From Holdemanella porci (lineage in GTDB: Bacteria > Bacillota_I > Bacilli_A > Erysipelotrichales > Erysipelotrichaceae), in the NCBI RefSeq assembly GCF_019052655.1, contig NZ_JAHQVB010000003.1, forward strand, positions 1 to 64,000: 64,000 bases of DNA, read 5' to 3'. Under the pieces are notes generated by a model. The model was not told the origin of the DNA, did no database searches, and was given only the letters and a program-made list of their open reading frames with translations. Made by a program: the position numbers and the translations under genes. This document shows, one piece after another, positions 42,460 to 51,831 of the stretch. Each line of letters opens with the position of its first letter. Position 1 is the first letter of the stretch.

Positions 42460-44328
42460 TTAATATGTTTCCTTTGTAGAAATTTCAGCTGGCTTATTTA
42501 AGATATACATGAATTCTTCACCCGTAATTGTTTCTCTTTCATATAAGAATTTGGCAAGTTCATGTAGCTTCATTTTGTTGTCTTCTAGAATTTGATAAGC
42601 CTCGTCATGTGCTTTTTTAATTAATGTGATGGTTGCCTCATCAATCTTAGTCGCTGTTTCATTTGAACAAGCTAAGGATGTATCGCCACCCAAATATTGG
42701 TTGTTTACTGTTTCTAAAGCTGTCATACCAAATTCATCCGACATTCCTAATCGTGTAATCATGGCTCTGGCTAGTTTCGTGGCTTGTTCAATATCGTTGC
42801 TCGCACCACTTGTGATCGAATTAAAAATTAATTCTTCAGCACAACGACCACCTGTATACACCATGATTTTTTGGAAAGCTTCTTCTTTTGATAATAAGTT
42901 TTGTTCGTTTTCTTCTACTTGCATAGTGTATCCCAAAGCCCCTTTTGTACGAGGAATAATTGTGATTTTATGAACGGGAGCCGTGTTTTTACATTTGGCA
43001 GCCACTAAAGCATGTCCAATTTCATGATAAGAAACAATCATTCTTTCTCGATTTGAAATTACAGCCCCTTTCTTTTGTTCACCCGCAATAACGATTTCAA
43101 TGGCTTCTTCCAAGTCTTTTTGAACCACCGTTTTACGATGGTCACGAACCGCTAATAAAGCCCCTTCATTAATGATGTTGGCAAGTTCGGCACCACTGGC
43201 ACCTGCACTAGCTCTAGCGATTACGTTAAAGTCAATGTTGTTTGAGCATTTGATGTCTTTGGCATGTAATTTAAGAATGGCTTCACGACCGGCAAGATCA
43301 GGAAGTTCAACTGGAATTCTTCGATCAAATCGACCAGGACGTGTTAAAGCAGGATCTAATGAGTCAGGACGGTTTGTGGCGGCAAGCAATACGACGCCTT
43401 TGGATCCATCAAATCCATCCATTTCAGCAAGTAACTGGTTCAATGTTTGTTCACGCTCATCATTACCATTCATACCTGCACCATCACGTTTTTTACCAAT
43501 GGTATCAATTTCATCAATAAATACAATACAAGGTGCTTTTTCACGAGCTTGTTTAAATAGGTCACGCACTTTAGCGGCTCCTCTACCAACAAACATTTCT
43601 ACGAATTCACTACCTGAAATCGAGAAGAATGGAACGCCAGCTTCACCCGCAACGGCTTTGGCAAGTAGTGTTTTACCAGTTCCAGGAGGACCGACTAATA
43701 AGGCTCCTTTTGGCATCTTGGCACCAATCTCTTTATATTTAGCTGGATTGTTTAAGAAGTCTACAATTTCTTGTAGGTTTTCCTTCGCTTCTTCTTGTCC
43801 AGCTACATCCTTGAATGTTTTTCCCGTTTGTTCACCGACATAGACTTTGGCATTGCTCTTTCCTAGATTGCCTAGACCAAAACCAGAGCCTTGTGAAAAT
43901 GACATTTGATCATCCCCGCCCATTTTCTTTTGCATACGCTTAAACATCCATGATCCAAATGCCCAGAAAATGATTAATGGTAAGAAAAAGGAAATTAAAC
44001 TCGATAAAATTGGATTCATTTGTTCTTGATAGACTTGGCCAAACTTAGCTCCAGATTTATCCAAACGATTGACTAAATCTGAATCATTCATAACACCTGT
44101 TTTATATGTTTTATCTGTTGAATTTTTCTTTAATGTGTAATAAATATTGTGATTTTCAATTTGCACAGTATCTATCTTCTTTTCTTCAATTTTATTTAAG
44201 AAATCTGAGTAATTGGTGGTTTCAAGCTTAGATTGTTGAAACATAGGGAATACGATAAAGTTTAAAGCCATAATAACAATCAATATGATCATGTAATATC
44301 TATATAAAGGCTTCTTTTGTTTGTTCAT
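42460..44328 (-). CDS. ftsH: ATP-dependent zinc metalloprotease FtsH
   Basis: A 622-aa membrane-anchored AAA+ protease. Two membrane segments (about residues 10-30 and 107-128) flank an extracytoplasmic loop. The AAA module has Walker [14 protein letters not shown], Walker [12 protein letters not shown] and the [22 protein letters not shown]; the protease zinc site is HEIGH (the usual form is HEAGH). It degrades misfolded and regulatory membrane proteins. Single gene with a promoter overlapped by a CIRCE element, so heat-shock (HrcA) control is likely. Confidence 0.96.
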   Translation of the reverse strand: MNKQKKPLYRYYMIILIVIMALNFIVFPMFQQSKLETTNYSDFLNKIEEKKIDTVQIENHNIYYTLKKNSTDKTYKTGVMNDSDLVNRLDKSGAKFGQVYQEQMNPILSSLISFFLPLIIFWAFGSWMFKRMQKKMGGDDQMSFSQGSGFGLGNLGKSNAKVYVGEQTGKTFKDVAGQEEAKENLQEIVDFLNNPAKYKEIGAKMPKGALLVGPPGTGKTLLAKAVAGEAGVPFFSISGSEFVEMFVGRGAAKVRDLFKQAREKAPCIVFIDEIDTIGKKRDGAGMNGNDEREQTLNQLLAEMDGFDGSKGVVLLAATNRPDSLDPALTRPGRFDRRIPVELPDLAGREAILKLHAKDIKCSNNIDFNVIARASAGASGAELANIINEGALLAVRDHRKTVVQKDLEEAIEIVIAGEQKKGAVISNRERMIVSYHEIGHALVAAKCKNTAPVHKITIIPRTKGALGYTMQVEENEQNLLSKEEAFQKIMVYTGGRCAEELIFNSITSGASNDIEQATKLARAMITRLGMSDEFGMTALETVNNQYLGGDTSLACSNETATKIDEATITLIKKAHDEAYQILEDNKMKLHELAKFLYERETITGEEFMYILNKPAEISTKETY

Positions 44329-44356
44329 GAGTGTTCCTCCTTATGAAATTGATTAC

Positions 44357-44384
44357 ATTATACACCTTATTAGCACTTTGACAA
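44357..44384 (-). promoter_or_regulatory. promoter of ftsH
   Basis: On minus, TTGTCA, 16-nt spacer, TATAAT. The -35 lies inside the CIRCE element. Confidence 0.75.
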
Positions 44385-44396
44385 GTAGAGTGCTAC
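44370..44396. promoter_or_regulatory. CIRCE element (HrcA operator)
   Basis: TTAGCACTT-N9-GAGTGCTAC matches the CIRCE consensus TTAGCACTC-N9-GAGTGCTAA at 16 of 18 arm positions with the exact 9-nt spacing. Confidence 0.85.
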
Positions 44397-44448
44397 ATAT
44401 TCCATAATTCCACATAATTTAAAAGAAAAAGTACCGCCATTGCGATAC

Positions 44449-45284
44449 TTAATGAGTTGTGATACGCGTAATATGTACAATTAAATATATTTTTTCATCA
44501 CGCGTAATTTGTTTATGTAGTAATCTATCGATATATTTTTCGATTTGTTCTACGCAGTCTAATGCAGAAGAATTCTTGATAATATATGTATAATATATAT
44601 CATCATTTTCATTTTCAAGCATTTTATTTTCTAAAAGTCGTTGTAAGAAAAATTGCATGTGAACAACAAATCTTGAATAGTTTAGCGAATTCTCATCAAT
44701 TGTATAGCCATAATGTAATTGAATGATTTGAAAAATATCTTTTAACATTTTGACCATCAACATACCATTTTCTGTTGAAAGATCGTTCGATTTGATTTGT
44801 GCATTCACAAAGTGAAAGGCAATGTTTCCGGCTTCTGTTTCAGGCAATTGAATATGAAGTGTTTCATTAATGTAGTCTACAGCTTGTAAACCAAGCATAA
44901 ATTCATTTGGATAAAATTTTGGATTTCCCACAACATTCTATTTTGTAGAACAATGCCTTTTTCATATCTTTCTACCGCATATAACAAGTGATCTAACAAG
45001 GTCACAAAGATTTGTTTGTTGAATGGAGAAGAAATTTTAAGTTGTGCCATTTCAATGATGTGGTGCACAATTTCTAAATAGATGTCGGGTGCGTTTTCTA
45101 AAACTTGAAGATATCCATTTTTATTTGTACTATCTTGAAGAATGTATGTTTTTTCTATATCTTCATCTCTAATTTCGTCTCCTACTTTATAGTGAAAACG
45201 CAGCCCCTTTCCCATCACAATCATTTCCTCATGATTATCATTCACTAGAAGCATATTGTTGTTTAAAAATTTTTCGATAATCAT
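44449..45284 (-). pseudogene. licT: LicT/BglG-type antiterminator, frameshifted
   Basis: The third gene of the bgl operon, split by a single-base shift. The first frame holds the CAT RNA-binding domain (NNNMLLVND, VMGKGLRFHYKVGDEI) and PRD1 (LLDHLLYAVERYE), ending WEIQN...; the second frame picks up with KFYPNEFMLGLQAVDYI and covers the end of PRD1 and PRD2 to the C-terminus. Adding one base in the A4T4 run near 44913-44920 restores a protein of normal length. As written, PRD2 is lost; an isolated CAT-PRD1 fragment may behave differently from full LicT. Start at 45284 behind GAGGTG. Confidence 0.85.
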
Positions 45285-45302
45285 GTGAAGCACCTCATCT
45301 AC

Positions 45303-46736
<1,434 letters not shown>

Positions 46737-46743
46737 TTACCTC

Positions 46744-48576
46744 CTAGTCTAAAGAAATTAATTTGTTTCCATGTTGAGTTGTTGATTGTTTTTCAATTTG
46801 AATCGAACTGAAATTCTTTGAATTTGTGATGATGATTGGAGTGGTTGTGTCATAACCTTCTTCTTTGATTTTAGCTAAATCAAAAGTTAATAGTAACTGT
46901 CCCTTTTTAACTTCTTCATTGACTTGAATTTGAGGACTGAAATATTTTCCTTGTAGATTAACAGTATCAATGCCTATGTGCATTAAAATTTCTGTTCCAT
47001 TCTTTGATTTTAATCCAATCGCATGACCTGTTGGGAAACATACAGTAATTGTTCCATCACAAGGAGCATATAAATTTCCTGTGCTTGGTTCGATTGCGAT
47101 ACCTTTTCCCATGATTTCTTGTGAGAAGACATCGTCATTTACTTCGGACAGTGATTTTACAGTTCCATCGCAAGGTGCAACAATTTCATCTTTTGAAACA
47201 GTATCTACTACTTCTTCTTGTGGTGCATCTTCTTTAAATCCTAGAATCCATGATGCGACAAAACCTACAACGAAAGAAATAATGATTGTGACAATGGCAT
47301 GAACTACGTTCATAGGGTTTTTACCAATGAAGGCTGGAATAGCAGTTAATCCTGGTGAAACAAAGGCATAACGAACTAGGCCAGTAATTCCTGCATAGAT
47401 ACCTCCGGCAGCTCCACCAATCATAGAAGCAACAAATGGGCGTTTTAATTTTAATAGGACACCATATAAACATGGTTCAGTAATACCCATAACTGCTGTA
47501 AATCCAGATGAAGATGCAAGAGATTTTAAGTTTTCATCTTTTGCCTTTAGAGCAACCGCCAAAGTAGCACCACCTTGTGCAATATTGCTTGCTAACATAC
47601 CAGGTCCATTTACGATTTCATATCCAAGTGTAGAAATTTGACTTGTCGCAATTGGAGTCATGGCCCATGCAGTACCTGTTAGTGTTAAGAATGGTTGGAA
47701 GGCTCCCATCAACATTGGAATCAACCAACTTACGTGTGCATTTAAATAGTTAGCGCCAGATTGTACTAAATCGTTTAATAAGTTTCCTAATGGACCAACA
47801 ATGATTAATGCGATTGGTACAGAGATAAACATCACTAAAAGTGGTTTTAAGAAAAACTTGATAATAGATGGTGAGTATTTTTCGGCAAATTTTTCAATGT
47901 AAGACATGATCCACACGCTTAAAATAATAGGAATTACACTTGATGCATAGTCAACTAATACAACAGGAGCTCCAAAGAATGTTAATGGACTTCCTGCAGC
48001 GACTAAGCCTGACCATGTTGGGTGTAAAAGAGCACATGCCATAGTCATTGCCATGATTGGACTTGTTTTGAATTTTTGGCTAGCTCCATACGCTAAAAGG
48101 ACAGGCATGAAATAGAATGGAGCATCGGAAATAAAGTTGATGATTTCATAAGTGGAACTTGCTTCATTAACTAAGTTAAATAAAACAAGAATAGATAATA
48201 CAGCTTTGATCATACCACCGCCGATTAGGGCTGGAATCACAGGAGTAAATGTAGTGGAAATTACACTGATAATACGATTGACAATACTGCCTTTTTCTTC
48301 ATCGGATTCTTCGTGAGAAGTAGAAGGAACATCTTTCATTTGGGATTGAATGGCTCTAAAAACGGATTGTACTTCATTGCCAATTACGACCTGGTATTGA
48401 CCACCTTTTTCTACAACACTGATAACGCCGTTTAAAGATTCCACTTTTTTGGTGTTGACTTTATTCATGTCATAAAATTCGAATCTTAAACGAGTTGCAC
48501 AATGTGTTAATTGTTTGATGTTGTCGATACCACCAATGCTTTGGATGATATCATTTCCTAATTGTTGATAATTCAT
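46744..48576 (-). CDS. bglF: PTS beta-glucoside EIIBCA
   Basis: A 610-aa three-domain permease. The N-terminal EIIB has the phosphocysteine in QLTHCATRLRFEF; the EIIC (about residues 105-445) has around ten membrane segments and GITEPCLYGV; the C-terminal EIIA (about 460-600) begins DEIVAPCDGTV and has active histidines in TGHAIGL and ILMHIGIDTV. It imports and phosphorylates beta-glucosides and normally regulates its LicT partner. First gene of the operon, behind a RAT-terminator leader. It looks intact although its two operon partners are damaged. Confidence 0.95.
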   Translation of the reverse strand: MNYQQLGNDIIQSIGGIDNIKQLTHCATRLRFEFYDMNKVNTKKVESLNGVISVVEKGGQYQVVIGNEVQSVFRAIQSQMKDVPSTSHEESDEEKGSIVNRIISVISTTFTPVIPALIGGGMIKAVLSILVLFNLVNEASSTYEIINFISDAPFYFMPVLLAYGASQKFKTSPIMAMTMACALLHPTWSGLVAAGSPLTFFGAPVVLVDYASSVIPIILSVWIMSYIEKFAEKYSPSIIKFFLKPLLVMFISVPIALIIVGPLGNLLNDLVQSGANYLNAHVSWLIPMLMGAFQPFLTLTGTAWAMTPIATSQISTLGYEIVNGPGMLASNIAQGGATLAVALKAKDENLKSLASSSGFTAVMGITEPCLYGVLLKLKRPFVASMIGGAAGGIYAGITGLVRYAFVSPGLTAIPAFIGKNPMNVVHAIVTIIISFVVGFVASWILGFKEDAPQEEVVDTVSKDEIVAPCDGTVKSLSEVNDDVFSQEIMGKGIAIEPSTGNLYAPCDGTITVCFPTGHAIGLKSKNGTEILMHIGIDTVNLQGKYFSPQIQVNEEVKKGQLLLTFDLAKIKEEGYDTTTPIIITNSKNFSSIQIEKQSTTQHGNKLISLD

Positions 48577-48604
48577 ATTCTCCTCTTTCTAGGCTGATGG
48601 CAAT

Positions 48605-48681
48605 AAAAAAGACCAAGATAAAAGGAGCATTAAAAATGCAACTTAAATATCTTGGTCTTGCCTGCATTACCAGTAACAGCC
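48605..48681 (-). promoter_or_regulatory. RAT site and terminator in the bglF leader
   Basis: On minus, GGCTGTTACTG...CAGGCAAGACC (48654-48681) is a RAT; its 3' end overlaps the terminator stem AAGACCAAGATA/TATCTTGGTCTT with T6 (48605-48659). Expression of bglF requires an antiterminator. Confidence 0.9.
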
Positions 48682-48697
48682 GTTATTTACATGTAGG

Positions 48698-48726
48698 ATG
48701 ATAGCATAGCTAAAAATAAAATACAA
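48698..48726 (-). promoter_or_regulatory. promoter of the bgl operon
   Basis: On minus, TTGTAT, 17-nt spacer, TATCAT. Confidence 0.65.
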
Positions 48727-48734
48727 GCACTTTT

Positions 48735-48749
48735 TGAAATCCCTTTCAT
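48735..48749 (-). promoter_or_regulatory. possible degenerate cre of the bgl operon
   Basis: ATGAAAGGGATTTCA on minus matches cre at 14 of 15 positions, but the mismatch hits the central CG, so binding may be weak. Confidence 0.4.
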
Positions 48750-48823
48750 GAAAGGACGAAAAAATAAGAATGAGTAGACATTAAAAAATGGTATAATTAA
48801 AGAGTTTATGGAGGATATATATT

Positions 48824-49843
48824 ATGAAGGTAGTAACTTTTGGAGAAATCATGCTTCGTTTAAAGACACCAGAAAACTTGCGTATTATGCAAAGCGATGG
48901 TTTTGAGGCGAGTTATGGTGGTGCAGAGGCTAATGTAGCTGTAAGTTTAGCGATGTATGAAGATCAATGTGCTTTTGTATCTAAAGTACCAAATAACCCA
49001 GTGGGTATGTCAGCATTAAGTGAAATTCGTTATTATGGTGTAAATACGGATTATTTGGTTAGAGGTGGAGACAGATTAGGAATTTACTTCTTTGAAAAAG
49101 GAAGTGATATTCGTAGTACAAACGTTGTATATGATCGTGCATTTAGTGCTTTTTCACTATCTCAGCCAAGTGAATATCATTGGGAAAATATCTTAGAGCC
49201 AGGAGATGTTTTCTATTTTTCAGGCGTAACTCCAGCTGTATCTAAATATGTTGAGGATACAGTAAGAAGTGCTTTGAAGTATTGTAAGGAAAATGATATT
49301 CAAGTGATTTGTGATTTAAATTATCGTGGAAAAATGTGGTCTAAAGAACAAGCGCAAGTTGTCATGCGTGATTTAATGCAGTATGTAGATGTATGTATTG
49401 CCAATGATGAAGATTTTGAAGCAACACTAGGAATTCATGCCTTTGATGGTAACTTATCTACAGGTATTGATCAGATTGATACTTATAAAGAAGGTATGTT
49501 AGAAATTACTCGTCAATTCCCAAATGTGAAGAGTGTGACTAGTGTATTAAGAAATATGCATACTGTAGAAGAAGGAGATTGGATGGGCATCTATTACGTA
49601 GATGGAAAGTTCTACCAAAGTCCAATTCATAGAGTACATAGTTTAGAAGCTGTGGGAGCAGGAGATGCCTACGGTGCTGCATTTGTGCATGGACTAATCA
49701 ATGGGTTTGATCCACAGAAAACAGTCGATTTCGCAATCAGTGCTAGTGTATTAAAGCTTATGATTCAACATGATTTTAATGTGGTAACACAAGAAGATGT
49801 ATTTAAAATCATGAATTCTAAGAATACAAACTTATCTAGATAG
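48824..49843 (+). CDS. kdgK: PfkB-family sugar kinase (KdgK-like)
   Basis: A 339-aa ribokinase-fold enzyme, most like 2-keto-3-deoxygluconate kinases: FGEIMLRLKTPENLRI and SYGGAEANVAVSLA at the N-terminus, FYFSGVTPAVS centrally, and the catalytic anion hole AVGAGDAYGAAFVHGL at the C-terminus. It would phosphorylate a keto-sugar acid, but no eda or uronate genes are near, so the substrate is tentative. Single gene with its own terminator. Confidence 0.82.
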   Translation: MKVVTFGEIMLRLKTPENLRIMQSDGFEASYGGAEANVAVSLAMYEDQCAFVSKVPNNPVGMSALSEIRYYGVNTDYLVRGGDRLGIYFFEKGSDIRSTNVVYDRAFSAFSLSQPSEYHWENILEPGDVFYFSGVTPAVSKYVEDTVRSALKYCKENDIQVICDLNYRGKMWSKEQAQVVMRDLMQYVDVCIANDEDFEATLGIHAFDGNLSTGIDQIDTYKEGMLEITRQFPNVKSVTSVLRNMHTVEEGDWMGIYYVDGKFYQSPIHRVHSLEAVGAGDAYGAAFVHGLINGFDPQKTVDFAISASVLKLMIQHDFNVVTQEDVFKIMNSKNTNLSR

Positions 49844-49846
49844 AGT

Positions 49847-49887
49847 AAAAGATATCAGTTCAAATAAAATGAATTGATATCTTTTTT
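49847..49887 (+). terminator. terminator of kdgK
   Basis: AAAAGATATCA pairs with TTGATATCTTTT, then T run. Confidence 0.85.
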
Positions 49888-49970
49888 TATGAAATTTTCA
49901 GATTTAATGTCTTTTTCACATTGGGTTGTTAAACTTAAATATGTAGATAATTATACATAAATGATATTGA

Positions 49971-49984
49971 ATATGATATCATAT
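49971..49984. promoter_or_regulatory. palindromic operator of the hicAB operon
   Basis: ATATGATATCATAT, a perfect 14-bp palindrome 13 nt upstream of hicA, the expected site for autorepression by the ribbon-helix-helix domain of HicB. Confidence 0.65.
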
Positions 49985-49997
49985 AAGAAAGGACCGA

Positions 49998-50261
49998 ATG
50001 TCAAAAATTGAAAAGTTAATTGCGAAGATTGAGAATTATAAATCTGGAAATAAAATAGAATTTTCCGATTTAGAGAAGTATTTAAAATATTTTGGTTTTA
50101 AGAAGAAAAATCAAAATGGAACAAGTCATGTAATATTTACACATGATTTGTTAGATAGGCCTTTCCCAATTCCTAAACATGGGAATAGTGTAAAAGAAGT
50201 ATATGTAAAAAAAGCGGTAGAATTAGTTGAAGAGATTAATTACAGAAAGGAAGAGAGATAG
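49998..50261 (+). CDS. hicA: HicA mRNA interferase toxin
   Basis: An 87-aa dsRBD-like toxin that cleaves mRNA. DLEKYLKYFGFKKK, then NGTSHVIFTH with the catalytic histidine (family GSHH/GTSH), FPIPKHGNSVK and a C-terminal helix. Slightly longer than typical HicA (about 60-80 aa). SD AAAGGA precedes ATG 49998. Its stop lies one base before the hicB start codon. Confidence 0.92.
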   Translation: MSKIEKLIAKIENYKSGNKIEFSDLEKYLKYFGFKKKNQNGTSHVIFTHDLLDRPFPIPKHGNSVKEVYVKKAVELVEEINYRKEER

Positions 50262-50262
50262 T

Positions 50263-50760
50263 ATGGATTATGCAATGAAAGTATATCCTATGCATTTGGA
50301 AAATGGAAAAACAGAATGGTGTGTTGAATATCCAGATTTAAAAGGGTGTGTAGGTGGTGGAGATACAATTGAAGAGGCAATTGCCGATGCAGAAGCTTCA
50401 AAAAGAGTATATTTAAATTATTTAAAAGATGAAGGAATAGAATTACCGGTTCCAAAAGAGGAAGGGGGTCTTCCTAGTGGAAAAATAGCTTTGAGGGTTC
50501 CTAAAACGACGCACAAGCAATTGTTAGAAAATGCACAAATGGATGGAGTGAGTCTAAATGCGTATATTAATACAGCTATTAGTGAAAAAATTGGACGAGC
50601 TTCATTTTCAAATCAACGCATATTGGAGTTGGAACAAGAGTTAGCTTATTATAAATTTAAGGATAAAAATTTAGTAGATAAGCAAAATATAGGTCATGAA
50701 TTTAAGAAATTTAGTGTTGGAAATATTGTGTTAAGGTCATTAAAAGATTTTAATGTATAA
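50263..50760 (+). CDS. hicB: HicB antitoxin with C-terminal extension
   Basis: A 165-aa antitoxin. The partial RNase-H-like HicB domain (residues 1-70) has WCVEYPDLKGCVGGGDTIEEAI; a ribbon-helix-helix DNA-binding domain follows (ALRVPKTTHKQLLENAQMDG...AYINTAISE, about 83-122). Some 40 further residues include a coiled-coil-like helix (RILELEQELAYYKF) and a basic-hydrophobic tail (FKKFSVGNIVLRSL). That tail is where TAC antitoxins carry the chaperone-addiction segment. ATG 50263 has AAGGAAGAG upstream. Confidence 0.9.
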   Translation: MDYAMKVYPMHLENGKTEWCVEYPDLKGCVGGGDTIEEAIADAEASKRVYLNYLKDEGIELPVPKEEGGLPSGKIALRVPKTTHKQLLENAQMDGVSLNAYINTAISEKIGRASFSNQRILELEQELAYYKFKDKNLVDKQNIGHEFKKFSVGNIVLRSLKDFNV

Positions 50761-50769
50761 GGAGATTAT

Positions 50770-51156
50770 ATGTTGCAAATAACTGGAGTGAATTTATATT
50801 TGGAAAGTATCAAATATTCAGTAGAACAAGTATCTACAGGAAATGAAAATGTTCAAGTTTCTCGATTGTTAGAAATTGTGGATTGTACTGAAACAAAAAT
50901 AAGTGTTCGCTTAAGAAAAGAGTTAAAATCCAAAAATTTAAATGCTCCTTTTTTAGATATTTCTTCAATCGGGGAATTCTATTTGTCGGATAAAGCAATG
51001 CAAAATTTTGATAGTATAAGGGATATGCAAGACTATGTAGAAAAGCGATTGGATTTTCTAGTTGACAAAGTGCAAATGGATGCTTATCTATCGCAGTTGA
51101 TTGCGAATGTTACAGGATCCTTTGGTAACGCGCCTGTTGTGATTCTATCGGAATAA
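50770..51156 (+). CDS. SecB-like chaperone of a TAC toxin-antitoxin system
   Basis: A 128-aa protein with the layout of SecB-like proteins: alternating beta-strands with the inner motif APFLDISSIGEFYLSD, then a C-terminal helix YLSQLIANVTGSFGNAPVVIL, equivalent to the SecB end where a helix leads to a GxxPxxL turn. In TAC systems such a chaperone binds the antitoxin tail and is needed for antitoxin folding. It is the third gene, 9 nt after hicB behind AAGGAG. Family call is from pattern, not an alignment. Confidence 0.68.
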   Translation: MLQITGVNLYLESIKYSVEQVSTGNENVQVSRLLEIVDCTETKISVRLRKELKSKNLNAPFLDISSIGEFYLSDKAMQNFDSIRDMQDYVEKRLDFLVDKVQMDAYLSQLIANVTGSFGNAPVVILSE

Positions 51157-51175
51157 CGCAATTATTTCTTGATAC

Positions 51176-51208
51176 AAAAAAACAATGCTCTAACTCATGA
51201 GCATTGTT
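51176..51208 (-). terminator. terminator of the acylphosphatase-like gene
   Basis: On minus, AACAATGCTC/GAGCATTGTT and T7. The plus strand has no T run, so it serves mainly the minus gene. Confidence 0.85.
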
Positions 51209-51212
51209 CAAG

Positions 51213-51536
51213 TTAATAGATAATACTAAAATCATTCTCATAATAATCTAAAGGAATATCCTTTCCACTGATAAAGTCAATTTGAATACGATCAATATTT
51301 TGAAGGTCTAAAATGACTTTATTAATATCATTAGGTTTTCCCTGAAATTGTGCTGTGACACTACCATCATCATTATTTTTGGCATAGCCTGTAATACCTA
51401 ATGGTTTGGCATGGCTTTGTACTTCAAAACGAAAACCAATGTTTTGAACATTTCCTTCAAAATGAAATTCCTTGCGAATTGTCCCTGGTGGCAATTCTCT
51501 TTTTATTTTCTCTTTCTTTTTAAAAAATCTAAACAT
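51213..51536 (-). CDS. acylphosphatase-like protein
   Basis: A 107-aa protein with a basic N-terminal stretch (FFKKKEKIKRELPP) followed by an acylphosphatase domain: HFEGNVQNIGFRFEV matches the phosphate loop GxVQxVGFR with its catalytic arginine, and GYAKNNDDGSV the catalytic asparagine strand. Acylphosphatases hydrolyse carboxyl-phosphates such as acetyl-P. ATG 51536 chosen because AGAGGA lies upstream. Confidence 0.85.
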   Translation of the reverse strand: MFRFFKKKEKIKRELPPGTIRKEFHFEGNVQNIGFRFEVQSHAKPLGITGYAKNNDDGSVTAQFQGKPNDINKVILDLQNIDRIQIDFISGKDIPLDYYENDFSIIY

Positions 51537-51652
51537 AATCTTTAATCCTCTGACTATATTATAATGCAAAACAAAAAATGATGCGGTGCATTTTTTTGTG
51601 ATAACGCTTAGATTTATAGACTAATTCATCAATTTGAAATTAGTATTGGTAC

Positions 51653-51666
51653 TTGTGTCGACACAA
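51653..51666. promoter_or_regulatory. palindrome upstream of the LevR-like operon
   Basis: TTGTGTCGACACAA is a perfect 14-bp palindrome; a half copy, TGTGTCGA, recurs at 51717-51724. Likely operator, binder unknown. Confidence 0.5.
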
Positions 51667-51831
51667 AATCATAAAAAAAGAAAATGAGTCGATTATTTAA
51701 AAGATATAACAATAATGTGTCGAATGCTATAACAATTGACGAAAAAATAGAATAAAATAAAAAATGTGTTGTAAATAATTAACAAAAATATTTTCGAATT
51801 ATTTTTGGATAGAATGGAGATGGTTAAAGAT

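Noticed and set aside
51601..51831. Possible sigma-54 (-24/-12) promoter TTGGTACTTGTGTCG
   Set aside because: Spacing and the -12 part do not fit TGGCAC-N5-TTGC; the neighbouring perfect palindrome explains the sequence better.
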